Shown here: piece by piece, positions 14,625 to 22,657 of the stretch
Layout: each line of letters starts with the position of its first letter
Position numbering within the stretch: position 1 is the stretch's first letter
From: Caldilineaceae bacterium
Lineage (GTDB): Bacteria; Chloroflexota; Anaerolineae; Caldilineales; Caldilineaceae
Assembly: GCA_022842065.1 (NCBI GenBank)
Contig: JALHQH010000085.1
Location: 1-25,567 of the forward strand
Direction: 5' to 3'
DNA length: 25,567 bases
Notes under the pieces: model-generated
Told to the model about the DNA's origin: nothing
The model's input: the letters and a program-made list of their open reading frames with translations, nothing else
Database searches by the model: none
Program-made: the position numbers and the translations under genes

Positions 14625-15722
14625 ATGAGTCGAGTCGAGTTGCGCGGACTAGCCAAATCGTTTGGCCCCGTCCAGGCGGTGAAGGAAGTTTCGTTGGATA
14701 TTCCCGATCACGCCTTTGTGACCCTGTTGGGGCCATCAGGCTGTGGCAAGACCACGACCTTGAATCTAATCGCTGGGCTGGAAAAGGCGACGCGCGGTGA
14801 GATCCTGCTCGATGGCCAACCCATCACCGACTGGGCACCGCATGAACGGGGGATGGCGATGGTCTTTCAGAATTACGCCCTCTATCCGCACATGAATGTC
14901 TATGGCAACATGGCCTTTGCGCTCAAATTGCTCAAGCGACCCAAGGCTGAAATTGATGAGCGGGTGCGGCGCGCAGCGCGGGTGCTGGAGTTAGAAGCGC
15001 TGCTGGAACGACGCATCTCGCAGCTCTCCGGTGGTCAACAACAGCGGGTGGCATTGGGGCGGGCGATGGTCAAGGAGCCCAAGGTCTTTCTCTTTGATGA
15101 GCCGCTTTCCAACCTTGATGCGGCGTTGCGCACGCGCATGCGCATTGAGATCAAAAAGCTCCACCAGCAACTCAAAACCACTTCGATTTTTGTGACCCAC
15201 GACCAAGAAGAGGCGATGATGCTCTCGGACTATATCGCGGTCATGCGTGATGGCGAAGTGGTTCAATATGGGCCGGCGGACGAGATCTATCGGCGGCCCC
15301 AACATTACTACGTGGCGACCTTTATCGGCAAACCGCGCATGGGCATTATCCAGGGCACCTTGCGCACAACCACTGAGGGGCTGACCTTTAATGCTGAAGG
15401 GTTACAATTACAGTGGCCACGGCGGGCCGATGCCCCTACCCCAGCCAAAGAACAAGCTGTAATGCTGGGCATTCGCGCCGAGGATGTGCGGCTGGTGCAG
15501 ACGGCAACAGTCGATGCGCCGGACAGTTTTGTTGGCCAGGTGGCGCTGTTGGAGCCGCTAGGGTCGGATACCTTTGTCGAGGTGAACCGTAATGGGCTGG
15601 CCTTAACCGTGCGCGTCGAGCCGGATCGGCGGTTAAGTGTGGGTGAGGCGGTGACGTTGCAATTGCCGCGGGAAAAGCTCCACTTTTTTGATGCCAAAAC
15701 CCAGCTGCGGCTGGAGGTCTAA
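14625..15722 (+). CDS. MalK/UgpC-type ABC importer ATPase
   Basis: This 365-residue ATPase has Walker A GPSGCGKTT (36-44), Q-loop Q82, signature LSGGQQQ (134-140), Walker B VFLFDEP (154-160) and switch H192. The extra C-terminal part (about 240-365) is a TOBE/OB regulatory domain as in MalK and UgpC, which can serve several CUT1 importers. It is the only importer ATPase in the window, and a second permease pair with binding protein at 19335-22559 has none, so sharing is likely. AAAGGA precedes the ATG at 14625; the frame open from 14562 overlaps the permease and is discarded. The next gene starts 3 nt after its stop. Confidence 0.93.
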   Translation: MSRVELRGLAKSFGPVQAVKEVSLDIPDHAFVTLLGPSGCGKTTTLNLIAGLEKATRGEILLDGQPITDWAPHERGMAMVFQNYALYPHMNVYGNMAFALKLLKRPKAEIDERVRRAARVLELEALLERRISQLSGGQQQRVALGRAMVKEPKVFLFDEPLSNLDAALRTRMRIEIKKLHQQLKTTSIFVTHDQEEAMMLSDYIAVMRDGEVVQYGPADEIYRRPQHYYVATFIGKPRMGIIQGTLRTTTEGLTFNAEGLQLQWPRRADAPTPAKEQAVMLGIRAEDVRLVQTATVDAPDSFVGQVALLEPLGSDTFVEVNRNGLALTVRVEPDRRLSVGEAVTLQLPREKLHFFDAKTQLRLEV

Positions 15723-15725
15723 TTG

Positions 15726-16841
15726 ATGAAAATTACCGGCGTCGAAACCTATCTACTCCAGTATAAATTGCCCCAGTCGATTGGCCCGTCGACCATGCTC
15801 TACCCCTACCGCACCACCTTGCTGGTGAAGATCAGCAGCGATGAAGGGTTAGTGGGCTGGGGCGAGACCGCGCCAATTGGTGCTGTGCAGGCGTTGATCG
15901 AGCGGGAATTTGCCCCGGCCCTGATTGGCCAAAATCCACTGGAACATCGGCGGCTCTGGCGACAACTGTGGGGACCAAACTTTGGTAATCCGCTGGCCGT
16001 GGCCGCGGTTGATCTTGCCCTCCACGATCTGCGCGGTAAGGCCCTCAACCTCTCGTTGGCTGAGTTGTATGGGGGGCGATTGCGCGAGCAGGTGCCGGTC
16101 TACGCCTCGGCGATGAATTATACCGAGGGGGTCGCCGCCGCCGCGCAATATCCAGACGAAGCCGCTGCCCTCGTCAAAAGGGGCTTTCGCGCGCTCAAGA
16201 TGCGCGTGGGGGGCGAGCCGCTGGCCGGTGACATCGCTGCCGCCACGGGTGTCCGTGAGGCAGTGGGGCCGGATGTGCTGTTGATGGCCGATGGCAACGG
16301 CGCCTACTCCCTCTCTAAAGCGATTCAGATGGGGCGGGCGTTAGAGGCGTTGGACTTTTACTGGTTTGAAGAACCGCTACCCCAACCGGAGTACGCCGGC
16401 TATGAGATCCTCACCGACAAACTCGATATTGCGATTGCCGCCGGCGAGGCATTGGGGTCACGCGGGGCCTTCAAAGAGGTGCTCAGCCGCCACGCCATGG
16501 ACATTATCCAGCCCGATGTGAGCCTTTGCGGTGGCTTTGCCGAATGTCTCTTTATTGCCGAAATGGGGCGCTTGTGGGGTGTGCCGAGTATGCCCCACTG
16601 CTGGGGCGGCGGAATCGTGGTTGCGGCCACCTTACACCTGCTCTCCCTCCTCCCCGATGCCTCCTGGGCACGCACCACTGAAACCCCAATGTTGGAACTC
16701 GACACCTACGAAAACCCCTTCCGCGATGATCTAGTCACAACCCCGGCGCAAGTGGTCGACGGCTTTGTCGCTGTGCCGACAGGGCCTGGGCTAGGGATCG
16801 AGATTGTCGAAGATCTGATTGAACGTTATCGGATTGGGTGA
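15726..16841 (+). CDS. Enolase-superfamily enzyme, galactarolactone cycloisomerase-like
   Basis: This 371-residue barrel protein carries the KxR pair K158/R160, metal ligands D189 (ADGNG), E215 (FEEP) and E241 (AAGEAL), and the D264/H291 dyad (MPHCWGGG). The C-terminal pattern (IIQPDVSLCGGF, PHCWGGG, ENPFRDDL, PTGPGLGIEI) agrees with what I recall of Agrobacterium D-galactarolactone cycloisomerase. That enzyme follows uronate dehydrogenase in the oxidative uronate pathway, and a uronate-dehydrogenase-like gene comes next here. A plain MR-type dehydratase remains possible. Start: ATG at 15726, with GGAGG in the end of the ATPase gene; a TTG at 15723 is less likely. Cytoplasmic. Confidence 0.82.
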   Translation: MKITGVETYLLQYKLPQSIGPSTMLYPYRTTLLVKISSDEGLVGWGETAPIGAVQALIEREFAPALIGQNPLEHRRLWRQLWGPNFGNPLAVAAVDLALHDLRGKALNLSLAELYGGRLREQVPVYASAMNYTEGVAAAAQYPDEAAALVKRGFRALKMRVGGEPLAGDIAAATGVREAVGPDVLLMADGNGAYSLSKAIQMGRALEALDFYWFEEPLPQPEYAGYEILTDKLDIAIAAGEALGSRGAFKEVLSRHAMDIIQPDVSLCGGFAECLFIAEMGRLWGVPSMPHCWGGGIVVAATLHLLSLLPDASWARTTETPMLELDTYENPFRDDLVTTPAQVVDGFVAVPTGPGLGIEIVEDLIERYRIG

Positions 16842-17069
16842 TTGATGCTAAATATAACTGCCACTCTAACCGCTTGTAGGGATAATTTTGCTCCGCACAG
16901 AGACAAGACTCGTTCCGCCGCGCCCAGGGGGCTCCCGCCGGCGGAATGCAGTACGGACGCTCTGCGTCCAAGAGGGACGCAGAGCGTCCGTACTGCATAA
17001 CCACGCTCAGCGTGGTTACGAGCAAAACCAACTAACCAACCAACCAACTACAAAGAAAGCAGGCAAACA
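16842..17069. repeat. Spacer with three hairpins and ACCAACYA octamers
   Basis: A perfect inverted repeat has 22-nt arms at 16948-16969 and 16975-16996 with a 5-nt loop, and carries GGACGCTCTGCGTCC words shared with 3831-3942. Around it are TTCCGCCG/CGGCGGAA (16913-16920 and 16939-16946) and CCACGCTCAGCGTGG (17001-17015). The tract 17027-17050 is the octamer tandem ACCAACTA, ACCAACCA, ACCAACTA. No gene is seen in this 228-nt spacer. Confidence 0.85.
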
Positions 17070-17864
17070 ATGACAAATCAAGCTAGCGCAAAACCTAAAG
17101 TGCTCGTGACCGGGGCAAGTGGTCTGATCGGCGGGTTGACCATCCGCAACCTGGGGGACAAATATGAATTTAGCGCGTTAAACCGCAGTCCGGTGGCAGG
17201 GATTCCCTGTGTCCAGGCGGATATTAATGACGCCGAGGCGATCAAACCGGCCTTTGCGGGCATGGATATGGTCCTGCACCTCTCTGCGGAGACCAAGGAT
17301 CTCTCCAACTGGAGTAAGATCTATTCAACGACGATGGCCGGCACGGTCAATGTCTTTGAGGCGGCACAAGCCGCCGGGGTCAAACGGATCGTCTTTGGCA
17401 GCACCGGTGGTACCATGTGCGGCTATGAATATGATGACAGTTTACCCTATGGCCGATTGGCCGCGGGCAAATACGCCGAGGTGGGTGACAGTTGGCCCTT
17501 GCTCACGCACCTTGATCCACCACGCCCCGATGCCCCCTATTCGATTGGCAAACTCTTTGGCGAGGCAACTGGACGCTGGTTTTCCGACAAATATGGCATC
17601 TCGATCCTCTGTATCCGCCTAGGCGCGGTGCTTGATACCGATCGGCCCAAGTTGCTGCGCCACTTCCCCGGCTTTCTCTCCCACGCCGACTGTGTGCAGA
17701 TGATCGACAAATGTCTTTCGGCCCCCATGTCGTTAAAATTTGATATCTTTGACGCCATTTCCGAAAACAAATACCGCTGGCGCGACACCAGCCATGCGAA
17801 GGAAGTGCTGGGTTGGCAACCGACTGGCACAGCCGATCTCTATAATCCGGATGACTATCGCTAA
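17070..17864 (+). CDS. NAD-dependent SDR, uronate dehydrogenase-like
   Basis: This 264-residue extended SDR has the dinucleotide motif TGASGLIG (14-21) and catalytic Y157 and K161 (PYSIGK), with STGG near 111 providing the serine/threonine. The C-terminal part (FLSHADCVQMID, then RWRDTSHAKEVLGWQP) follows the pattern I recall for bacterial uronate dehydrogenase, which oxidises glucuronate or galacturonate to the aldarolactone. Length matches that family. The galactarolactone-cycloisomerase-like gene just upstream supports the same pathway. A sugar-nucleotide epimerase role is less likely because the protein is short. The ribosome-binding site is weak and lies after the octamer tract. Cytoplasmic. 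Confidence 0.8.
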   Translation: MTNQASAKPKVLVTGASGLIGGLTIRNLGDKYEFSALNRSPVAGIPCVQADINDAEAIKPAFAGMDMVLHLSAETKDLSNWSKIYSTTMAGTVNVFEAAQAAGVKRIVFGSTGGTMCGYEYDDSLPYGRLAAGKYAEVGDSWPLLTHLDPPRPDAPYSIGKLFGEATGRWFSDKYGISILCIRLGAVLDTDRPKLLRHFPGFLSHADCVQMIDKCLSAPMSLKFDIFDAISENKYRWRDTSHAKEVLGWQPTGTADLYNPDDYR

Positions 17865-18005
17865 CGTAACGACTGCTTTGTCACTCGTTTTGACGGATTC
17901 GGATATATACCGAACGCCCATCGGGGATTGCCAAATCCCCGATCAGCAATGCCGAAGATCAAAACTTTCTGCAACCATGACCTTGGGATAAATCATAAAC
18001 ACCCT

Positions 18006-19025
18006 ATGCAGCACTACTATGTTACCGGCTATCGACAGATCGAAGTTGTGGAAGAACCTATCCCTACCCCTGGCCCCGGCGAGGTTGTGGTCGAAATTGC
18101 CTACACCGCGCTCAGCCCTGGCAGCAATGTCAGCGCCTATCTGAGCCAAAGCCGGCAGCAGCGGGGCGAATTGCTCTACATGGCAAGTGGTGTCATCCAA
18201 CGAGTGGGTGAGGGGGTCCACCGCGTTGCGCCCGGTGATGCGGTGGCGGTGCTGGGCTGTGGTCACCAAGCTTACGCCTGTATCGCTGAAGATGCTGTCC
18301 ATCCCATTCCCAACAGCCTCACCCTGCGCGAGGCAAGTGTCTCCTACCTCTGTAGCTGGGCGGTCAGTGGGTTGCACCTGGGGCAATACGCCGCCGCCGA
18401 AACCGTCGTGGTAGTTGGCCAGGGGTTGGTCGGCGCGTCGGCTGCGCTGGTGGCCGAGTTGATGGGGGCGCGCGTGCTGGCGCTTGATAGCACGGCGGAA
18501 CGGGTGGCCTTTGCGCAAACATTGGGGCTGGGCAGGGTGGTGCAAGTGGGGACCACCGACGCCGCAGGAGAGATGGCGGCGTTCCTGGGCGAGACCGGCC
18601 CGGACCTGATTCTCGAAACCTCTGGCGCTTGGCAGGGCTTCCGCCAGGCGCTTGAACTGGCGCGCGATTATACACGTTTGGCCATTATGGGCATCTACCG
18701 CCAGCCACCGCCCGCCGAGCTGGGGCTGGATCTACACCAGTTGTTATACAGTTACCCCAGCAAGTTCCATTACCAACGGTTACAGATCATCGGCTGTGGC
18801 AGCGATCCTGATGAAGTTGCCTACCCCAATCCGCGCCTGGCCACGCGTGGGCGCAACTACGCCTATGTGCTCGAACAGGCGGGGCGCGGTCGCCTCTCCC
18901 TGGCCAAACTCATCACCCATACGCTGCCGCCCGCGGCGATCGGCACGGCGTTGGCGGCGCTGGCTGATGGTGACAAAACTATGGTCGGGGTTGTCTTTGA
19001 TTGGCAGAACGAAACCAGCCGATAG
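18006..19025 (+). CDS. Zinc-independent medium-chain dehydrogenase/reductase
   Basis: This 339-residue MDR protein has the GroES-like N-domain (PGPGEVVVEIAYTALSPGSN) and a Rossmann core with VVGQGLVGA (136-144). The catalytic zinc ligands of alcohol dehydrogenases (CGSD and GHE) are absent: the first position reads LSPGSN. The structural four-cysteine loop is also missing. It resembles the SPGTE-type MDRs often labelled bacteriochlorophyllide dehydrogenase-like, where the true substrate varies. The start at 18006 matches the usual N-terminus; the open frame back to 17928 adds a stretch unlike the family. Only a weak GGGATAA site is visible. It probably reduces or oxidises a sugar-derived carbonyl in the same operon. 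Confidence 0.8.
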   Translation: MQHYYVTGYRQIEVVEEPIPTPGPGEVVVEIAYTALSPGSNVSAYLSQSRQQRGELLYMASGVIQRVGEGVHRVAPGDAVAVLGCGHQAYACIAEDAVHPIPNSLTLREASVSYLCSWAVSGLHLGQYAAAETVVVVGQGLVGASAALVAELMGARVLALDSTAERVAFAQTLGLGRVVQVGTTDAAGEMAAFLGETGPDLILETSGAWQGFRQALELARDYTRLAIMGIYRQPPPAELGLDLHQLLYSYPSKFHYQRLQIIGCGSDPDEVAYPNPRLATRGRNYAYVLEQAGRGRLSLAKLITHTLPPAAIGTALAALADGDKTMVGVVFDWQNETSR

Positions 19026-19061
19026 GTCGCATTTGGGGGGCAGCTTAGTTTGGGGCAAGCC

Positions 19062-19127
19062 GTGTGCGTCGCACTGGTCAAGCGTTGGTGCGTTGCCCTG
19101 ATCGCCTACGACCAGTGCGACGCACAC
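19062..19127. repeat. Perfect 18-nt inverted repeat GTGTGCGTCGCACTGGTC
   Basis: Arms 19062-19079 and 19110-19127 are exact reverse complements with a 30-nt loop. It follows the MDR gene by 36 nt and precedes the second promoter. It may close the first operon, but no T-run follows. Confidence 0.85.
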
Positions 19128-19172
19128 TAGTCAGAAACCCAAAATGAAGTACACCCCGCATTTTTGGCACAG

Positions 19173-19201
19173 TTGACAACTTATCTGGCCTGATTTACAC
19201 T
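19173..19201 (+). promoter_or_regulatory. Promoter of the second ABC importer operon
   Basis: TTGACA (19173-19178) and TACACT (19196-19201) are 17 nt apart. The -35 is perfect consensus and the -10 matches four of six. A TATATC directly downstream is an alternative -10. The leader would be about 125 nt. No operator palindrome like the one at 10869 was found here. Confidence 0.65.
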
Positions 19202-19334
19202 ATATCTGTATGATAATCTGATGGTCCTATCCATCTCTCCGCGGTGGCCTCTATCCTTCAAGGCCACACAAACTTACCCATGCCATTGACCTTAGTTCAA
19301 TTCTATAGCCATTCGTTTGACCAAGGAGCGTTCT

Positions 19335-20666
19335 ATGACAACTGTTCGCAAGCAAGTTGGTTCTACGTTCACGATTGTTGCCCTGCTGTTCGTGCTTATG
19401 TTATCCGCCTGTGTCGCCCCGGCGGCCGGCCCCGGCGGCGAAGCGGCTGCGGAAACGCCTAAGTTGACGATTTGGGCGGCCACCACCTTTACCCCCGATG
19501 CTGACACCGTCCAAGATGATCAGATCAACGCCTGGGCGGAAGCCAATGGGGTTGAAATCGAATTGGCGCGCATGTCCGGTGACGAGCGTACCCCGCGCTG
19601 GCAGACCGCGATTGAGAGCAAACAGTTCCCCGACTGTGCCGCGATTGAGCAGGCTGACCTGCCGAAATTTATTCAAGAGGGTGTGCTGGTTGAAACCACC
19701 GAAGTGATGACCGCGTTGAACGCCTTAGCCGGCGGCTTTACCGACGGCGCCTTCCTGGCCGGACGCACCGCCGATGGCAAACATTGGTCGGTGCCCTCGT
19801 TCAGTTCCACTGAAGTTTTCTATGTGCGCAAAGATAAGTTGGATGAAAAAGGGCTGGCCCTGCCCGAAACCTGGGAAGATGTGGTGACAATTGCGCAGGC
19901 AATCAACGACCCGGACAATCAATTCTGGGGCTGGGGCAAACAGATGGGCACCCCGTCGTGGGATTCGGAAGTCTCCTTTACCGCTATGCTCTGGGCCTAT
20001 GGCGGCAAAACCTGGGATGAAGAGGGCAAACCGGCCATCGATTCACCGGAAACCCGCCAAGTGCTCGACCTGATCAAGGGCGCCTGGGATGCCGGGGTGA
20101 TCCCCCCCGATGGCCCCACCTGGGATGATGGCGGCAACAACCGCGCTTATCAGAGTGAAATCGTCGGCCTGACCCTGAACACCGGTAGTATTTTGCGCTA
20201 TCTGCAGACCGAAGATCCCGAATTGTTGGAGAAAACCGCCGTAATTCCGATTCCAGGCGGCCCCGCCGGGCGCTTTGTCTCCGGCTATTACTACCAATGG
20301 GGCGTCTTCAGCACCAGCGCCCATCCCGAACTCTGTTTAGATCTGTTGGAACACCTCTTTGCGCCCGATCAGTTGCGCCCCTTTAATGAAGCCGGCGGCG
20401 GTAACATGTTGCCCGTCTACAAAGAGATGCTCAATGACGAGATGTGGCAAGATCCGGTGCGCAAGGTGTTGGTCGACATGGTCCCCAACACCCGCCCCCA
20501 AGGGTACCCTGGCCTGACCACGCCGTGGATTCTCGACGCCTGGATGGACCACACGATGGTTAAGATGCTTAACCGCGTCCTCGTCGACGGCTGGACCAAT
20601 GACGATGCCATTGCCGAGGCCGAAACCGCCCTGCAGAAGTGGTATGACGAGTGGCAGGCGAAGTAG
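19335..20666 (+). CDS. CUT1-type ABC importer substrate-binding lipoprotein (Sec-type signal)
   Basis: This 443-residue solute-binding protein starts with a basic N-terminus, a hydrophobic core and lipobox LSAC with the lipidated Cys at 26. There is no twin-arginine pair, so Sec export is expected, unlike the lipoprotein at 11063. The linker after the Cys is Ala/Gly-rich. The mature part resembles carbohydrate-binding family 1 proteins, with aromatic-rich segments such as QFWGWGKQMGTPSWDSEV. AAGGAG sets the start at 19335; the frame extends only 18 nt upstream. It heads a set with two permeases but no ATPase. Confidence 0.9.
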   Translation: MTTVRKQVGSTFTIVALLFVLMLSACVAPAAGPGGEAAAETPKLTIWAATTFTPDADTVQDDQINAWAEANGVEIELARMSGDERTPRWQTAIESKQFPDCAAIEQADLPKFIQEGVLVETTEVMTALNALAGGFTDGAFLAGRTADGKHWSVPSFSSTEVFYVRKDKLDEKGLALPETWEDVVTIAQAINDPDNQFWGWGKQMGTPSWDSEVSFTAMLWAYGGKTWDEEGKPAIDSPETRQVLDLIKGAWDAGVIPPDGPTWDDGGNNRAYQSEIVGLTLNTGSILRYLQTEDPELLEKTAVIPIPGGPAGRFVSGYYYQWGVFSTSAHPELCLDLLEHLFAPDQLRPFNEAGGGNMLPVYKEMLNDEMWQDPVRKVLVDMVPNTRPQGYPGLTTPWILDAWMDHTMVKMLNRVLVDGWTNDDAIAEAETALQKWYDEWQAK

Positions 20667-20671
20667 TGGGC

Positions 20672-20748
20672 AGGTAAATCAGTACATCGGTAAATCAGTA
20701 AATCGGTAGATCAGTGTGCTACCGATTTACCGATGTACTGATTTACCT
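20672..20748. repeat. Inverted repeat built from GGTAAATC octamers
   Basis: Arms 20672-20696 and 20724-20748 are perfect 25-nt reverse complements. From 20673 the DNA reads as tandem octamers GGTAAATC, AGTACATC, GGTAAATC, AGTAAATC and GGTAGATC. An ATG at 20716 found by extending the next gene backwards would lie in this element and is not used. Confidence 0.9.
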
Positions 20749-20781
20749 ATCTACCTTCCCCCCAACAAGGAGACTTTCTTC

Positions 20782-21720
20782 ATGGCAGTTGAGGTTGAGC
20801 GCCGTGCGGCGACACCTGTGATCAAGCAGCGCTCCTCGCTCCGGCAAAAATTGGGGCGCGATTTTGCGTTGGCCTATCTGTTGTTAATTCCGCTCTTTCT
20901 GATCTTGTTTCTCTTGCTCGCCTATCCGATTGCTTCGGCGGTCTGGATTACCTTGCAGGATAAGACGATCGGGATGGTGGGGCGCTTTATTGGGCTGGAG
21001 AATTATCGTGAGTTACTCTTCGACGATCCCTTCTTCTGGCAGGTGGTGCGCAACGGCTTTATCTTTACGGTCGGCTCGGTGCTGCTCAAGTTGCTAGTGG
21101 GGATGGTGATGGCCCTGGTGCTTAACCAGCAGTTGGTCTGGCGGGGACTCTGGCGCGGGCTATTGCTGATGCCGTGGGTTGCGCCCACGGTGGTCACCGC
21201 GCTCAGTTGGCGCTGGATTCTGGATCTCACCGGCGTGCTCAACCACATCCTGCGTGAACTCGGCTTGATGACAACCTCAATTCCCTGGTTGGCTCAATAT
21301 GGCACGGCCCTGCTCTCGCTGATTCTGGTCAACACCTGGCGCGGCTTCCCCTTCTTTGGCATCACCCTGCTGGCGGGGATGCAGGCGATTCCCCAAGAAC
21401 TCTATGAAGCAGCCGAGATTGACGGTGCGTCGGTCTGGCAACGCTTTCGTTATGTTACCGTCCCCAGCCTGCGCACGGTGATGTTGGTGGTGACCATTCT
21501 CTCGATCATCTGGACCTTTAATGACTTTAGTATCGTCTGGCTGCTCACGGGGGGCGGCCCTGGCCATGCGACCGACGTCTTTGCCACCTACACCTATAAG
21601 CTGGGTTTTATCACCTCGCGCCTGGGTTATGGCCAAACCGTCTCGGTGATCCTGGCCCCGGTGCTGATTGTGATTATTATGATTCTTTCGCCATTGATGT
21701 TGCGTGGGGAGGCCGAATGA
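20782..21720 (+). CDS. CUT1 ABC importer permease of the second system (MalF/UgpA type)
   Basis: This 312-residue inner-membrane protein has a charged N-terminal segment of about 28 residues, then six hydrophobic segments starting near 29-55. The EAA loop reads ELYEAAEIDGASVWQRF (about 206-222). AAGGAG precedes the ATG at 20782; the frame back to 20716 runs through the octamer repeat and is rejected. The stop overlaps the start of the next permease by 4 nt (ATGA), indicating translational coupling. Together they form the channel for the substrate of the lipoprotein at 19335. Confidence 0.92.
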   Translation: MAVEVERRAATPVIKQRSSLRQKLGRDFALAYLLLIPLFLILFLLLAYPIASAVWITLQDKTIGMVGRFIGLENYRELLFDDPFFWQVVRNGFIFTVGSVLLKLLVGMVMALVLNQQLVWRGLWRGLLLMPWVAPTVVTALSWRWILDLTGVLNHILRELGLMTTSIPWLAQYGTALLSLILVNTWRGFPFFGITLLAGMQAIPQELYEAAEIDGASVWQRFRYVTVPSLRTVMLVVTILSIIWTFNDFSIVWLLTGGGPGHATDVFATYTYKLGFITSRLGYGQTVSVILAPVLIVIIMILSPLMLRGEAE

Positions 21721-22559
21721 AAAAGAGCCATCGGCAAAAACTGCTGCTTGCCATTGTCACCTATCTGGCCCTGGCCGGTCTGCTCATTGGGGCGCTCTTC
21801 CCCTTCTATTGGATCGGCCTCACCTCGCTGCGCAAGGGCAAACAGGTCTATGTCAAAGAGCAGGTGCTCGTCCCCCGCGATCTGACGCTCGACAACTATC
21901 GTTTTGTCTTTGAGGAGCGGCCCACCGGGATGTGGCTGCGCAACAGCATTTTTATCTCTTTCACCAGTAGCGCCGTTTCGGTGGTGATCGGTGTGTTGGC
22001 CGGCTATAGCATTGTACGCTTGAAATTTTGGGGCAATCGCACCGTGGCCAAGGGGGTGTTGCTGACCTATCTCATCCCCACGTCGCTGCTCTTTATCCCC
22101 ATGTTTATCCTCATGTTTAACTTGCGGTTGACGACGGGGCTGGGGGGACTTTTTCTGGCCTACCTCTCCTTTAATGTGCCCTTCTGTACCTGGCTCATTT
22201 TGGGCTATTTCCGCAGCATTCCCGAGGAGTTGGAAGATGCCGCGCGTATCGATGGCTGTTCGCGGCTGGGGGTTTTGTGGCGCATTGTCTTACCATTGGC
22301 CGCGCCAGGCATTGTCACTGCCTTTATCTTCGGCTTTACCAACTCGTGGAACGAATTTCTCTACGCCGTCACCCTCGTCAGCCGCCGCGATCTGATGACC
22401 CTGCCCACCGGCCTGGGCAGTTACATCCTTGGTGATGTCTTTCTCTGGGGGCCGCTCATGGCCACCGCAATCATCACCGCTCTGCCGCCCGTGATCCTCT
22501 TTATTGTGGTCCAACGTTTTATTGTTGCAGGGATGACGCTGGGGTCGGTTAAAGGCTAA
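21717..22559 (+). CDS. CUT1 ABC importer permease of the second system (MalG/UgpE type)
   Basis: This 280-residue inner-membrane protein has a first membrane segment at about 9-33, a periplasmic stretch (40-75) and five further segments. The EAA loop is ELEDAARIDGCSRLG (171-185). It starts on the ATGA overlap with the upstream permease. No ATPase gene follows; the next genes are oxidoreductases after a palindromic spacer. The MalK-like protein at 14625 is the obvious candidate partner, because its EAA-contacting Q-loop region serves an almost identical EAA loop in the first system. Confidence 0.92.
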   Translation: MKKSHRQKLLLAIVTYLALAGLLIGALFPFYWIGLTSLRKGKQVYVKEQVLVPRDLTLDNYRFVFEERPTGMWLRNSIFISFTSSAVSVVIGVLAGYSIVRLKFWGNRTVAKGVLLTYLIPTSLLFIPMFILMFNLRLTTGLGGLFLAYLSFNVPFCTWLILGYFRSIPEELEDAARIDGCSRLGVLWRIVLPLAAPGIVTAFIFGFTNSWNEFLYAVTLVSRRDLMTLPTGLGSYILGDVFLWGPLMATAIITALPPVILFIVVQRFIVAGMTLGSVKG

Positions 22560-22568
22560 CAAACACTT

Positions 22569-22626
22569 CAATAATTAATGGAAAACAATTAATAATTAAT
22601 TATTAATTGTTTTCCATTAATTATTG
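22569..22626. repeat. Perfect 58-bp AT-rich palindrome
   Basis: Every base from 22569 to 22597 pairs with its partner from 22598 to 22626 with no spacer. The arm contains TAATTAATGG and ATTAATAATTA words. It starts 10 nt after the permease stop. The composition is strikingly AT-rich compared with the flanking genes. Confidence 0.95.
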
Positions 22627-22657
22627 ATTGGGTAATTAAACAAGGGAAAATTTATCT

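Noticed and set aside
18652..19101. 149-codon + strand frame overlapping the MDR gene
   Set aside because: It is a shifted reading of the conserved MDR coding sequence without motifs or a ribosome-binding site.
20716..20781. Upstream start of the second-system permease
   Set aside because: The extension lies in the octamer repeat, and AAGGAG sits directly before the ATG at 20782.
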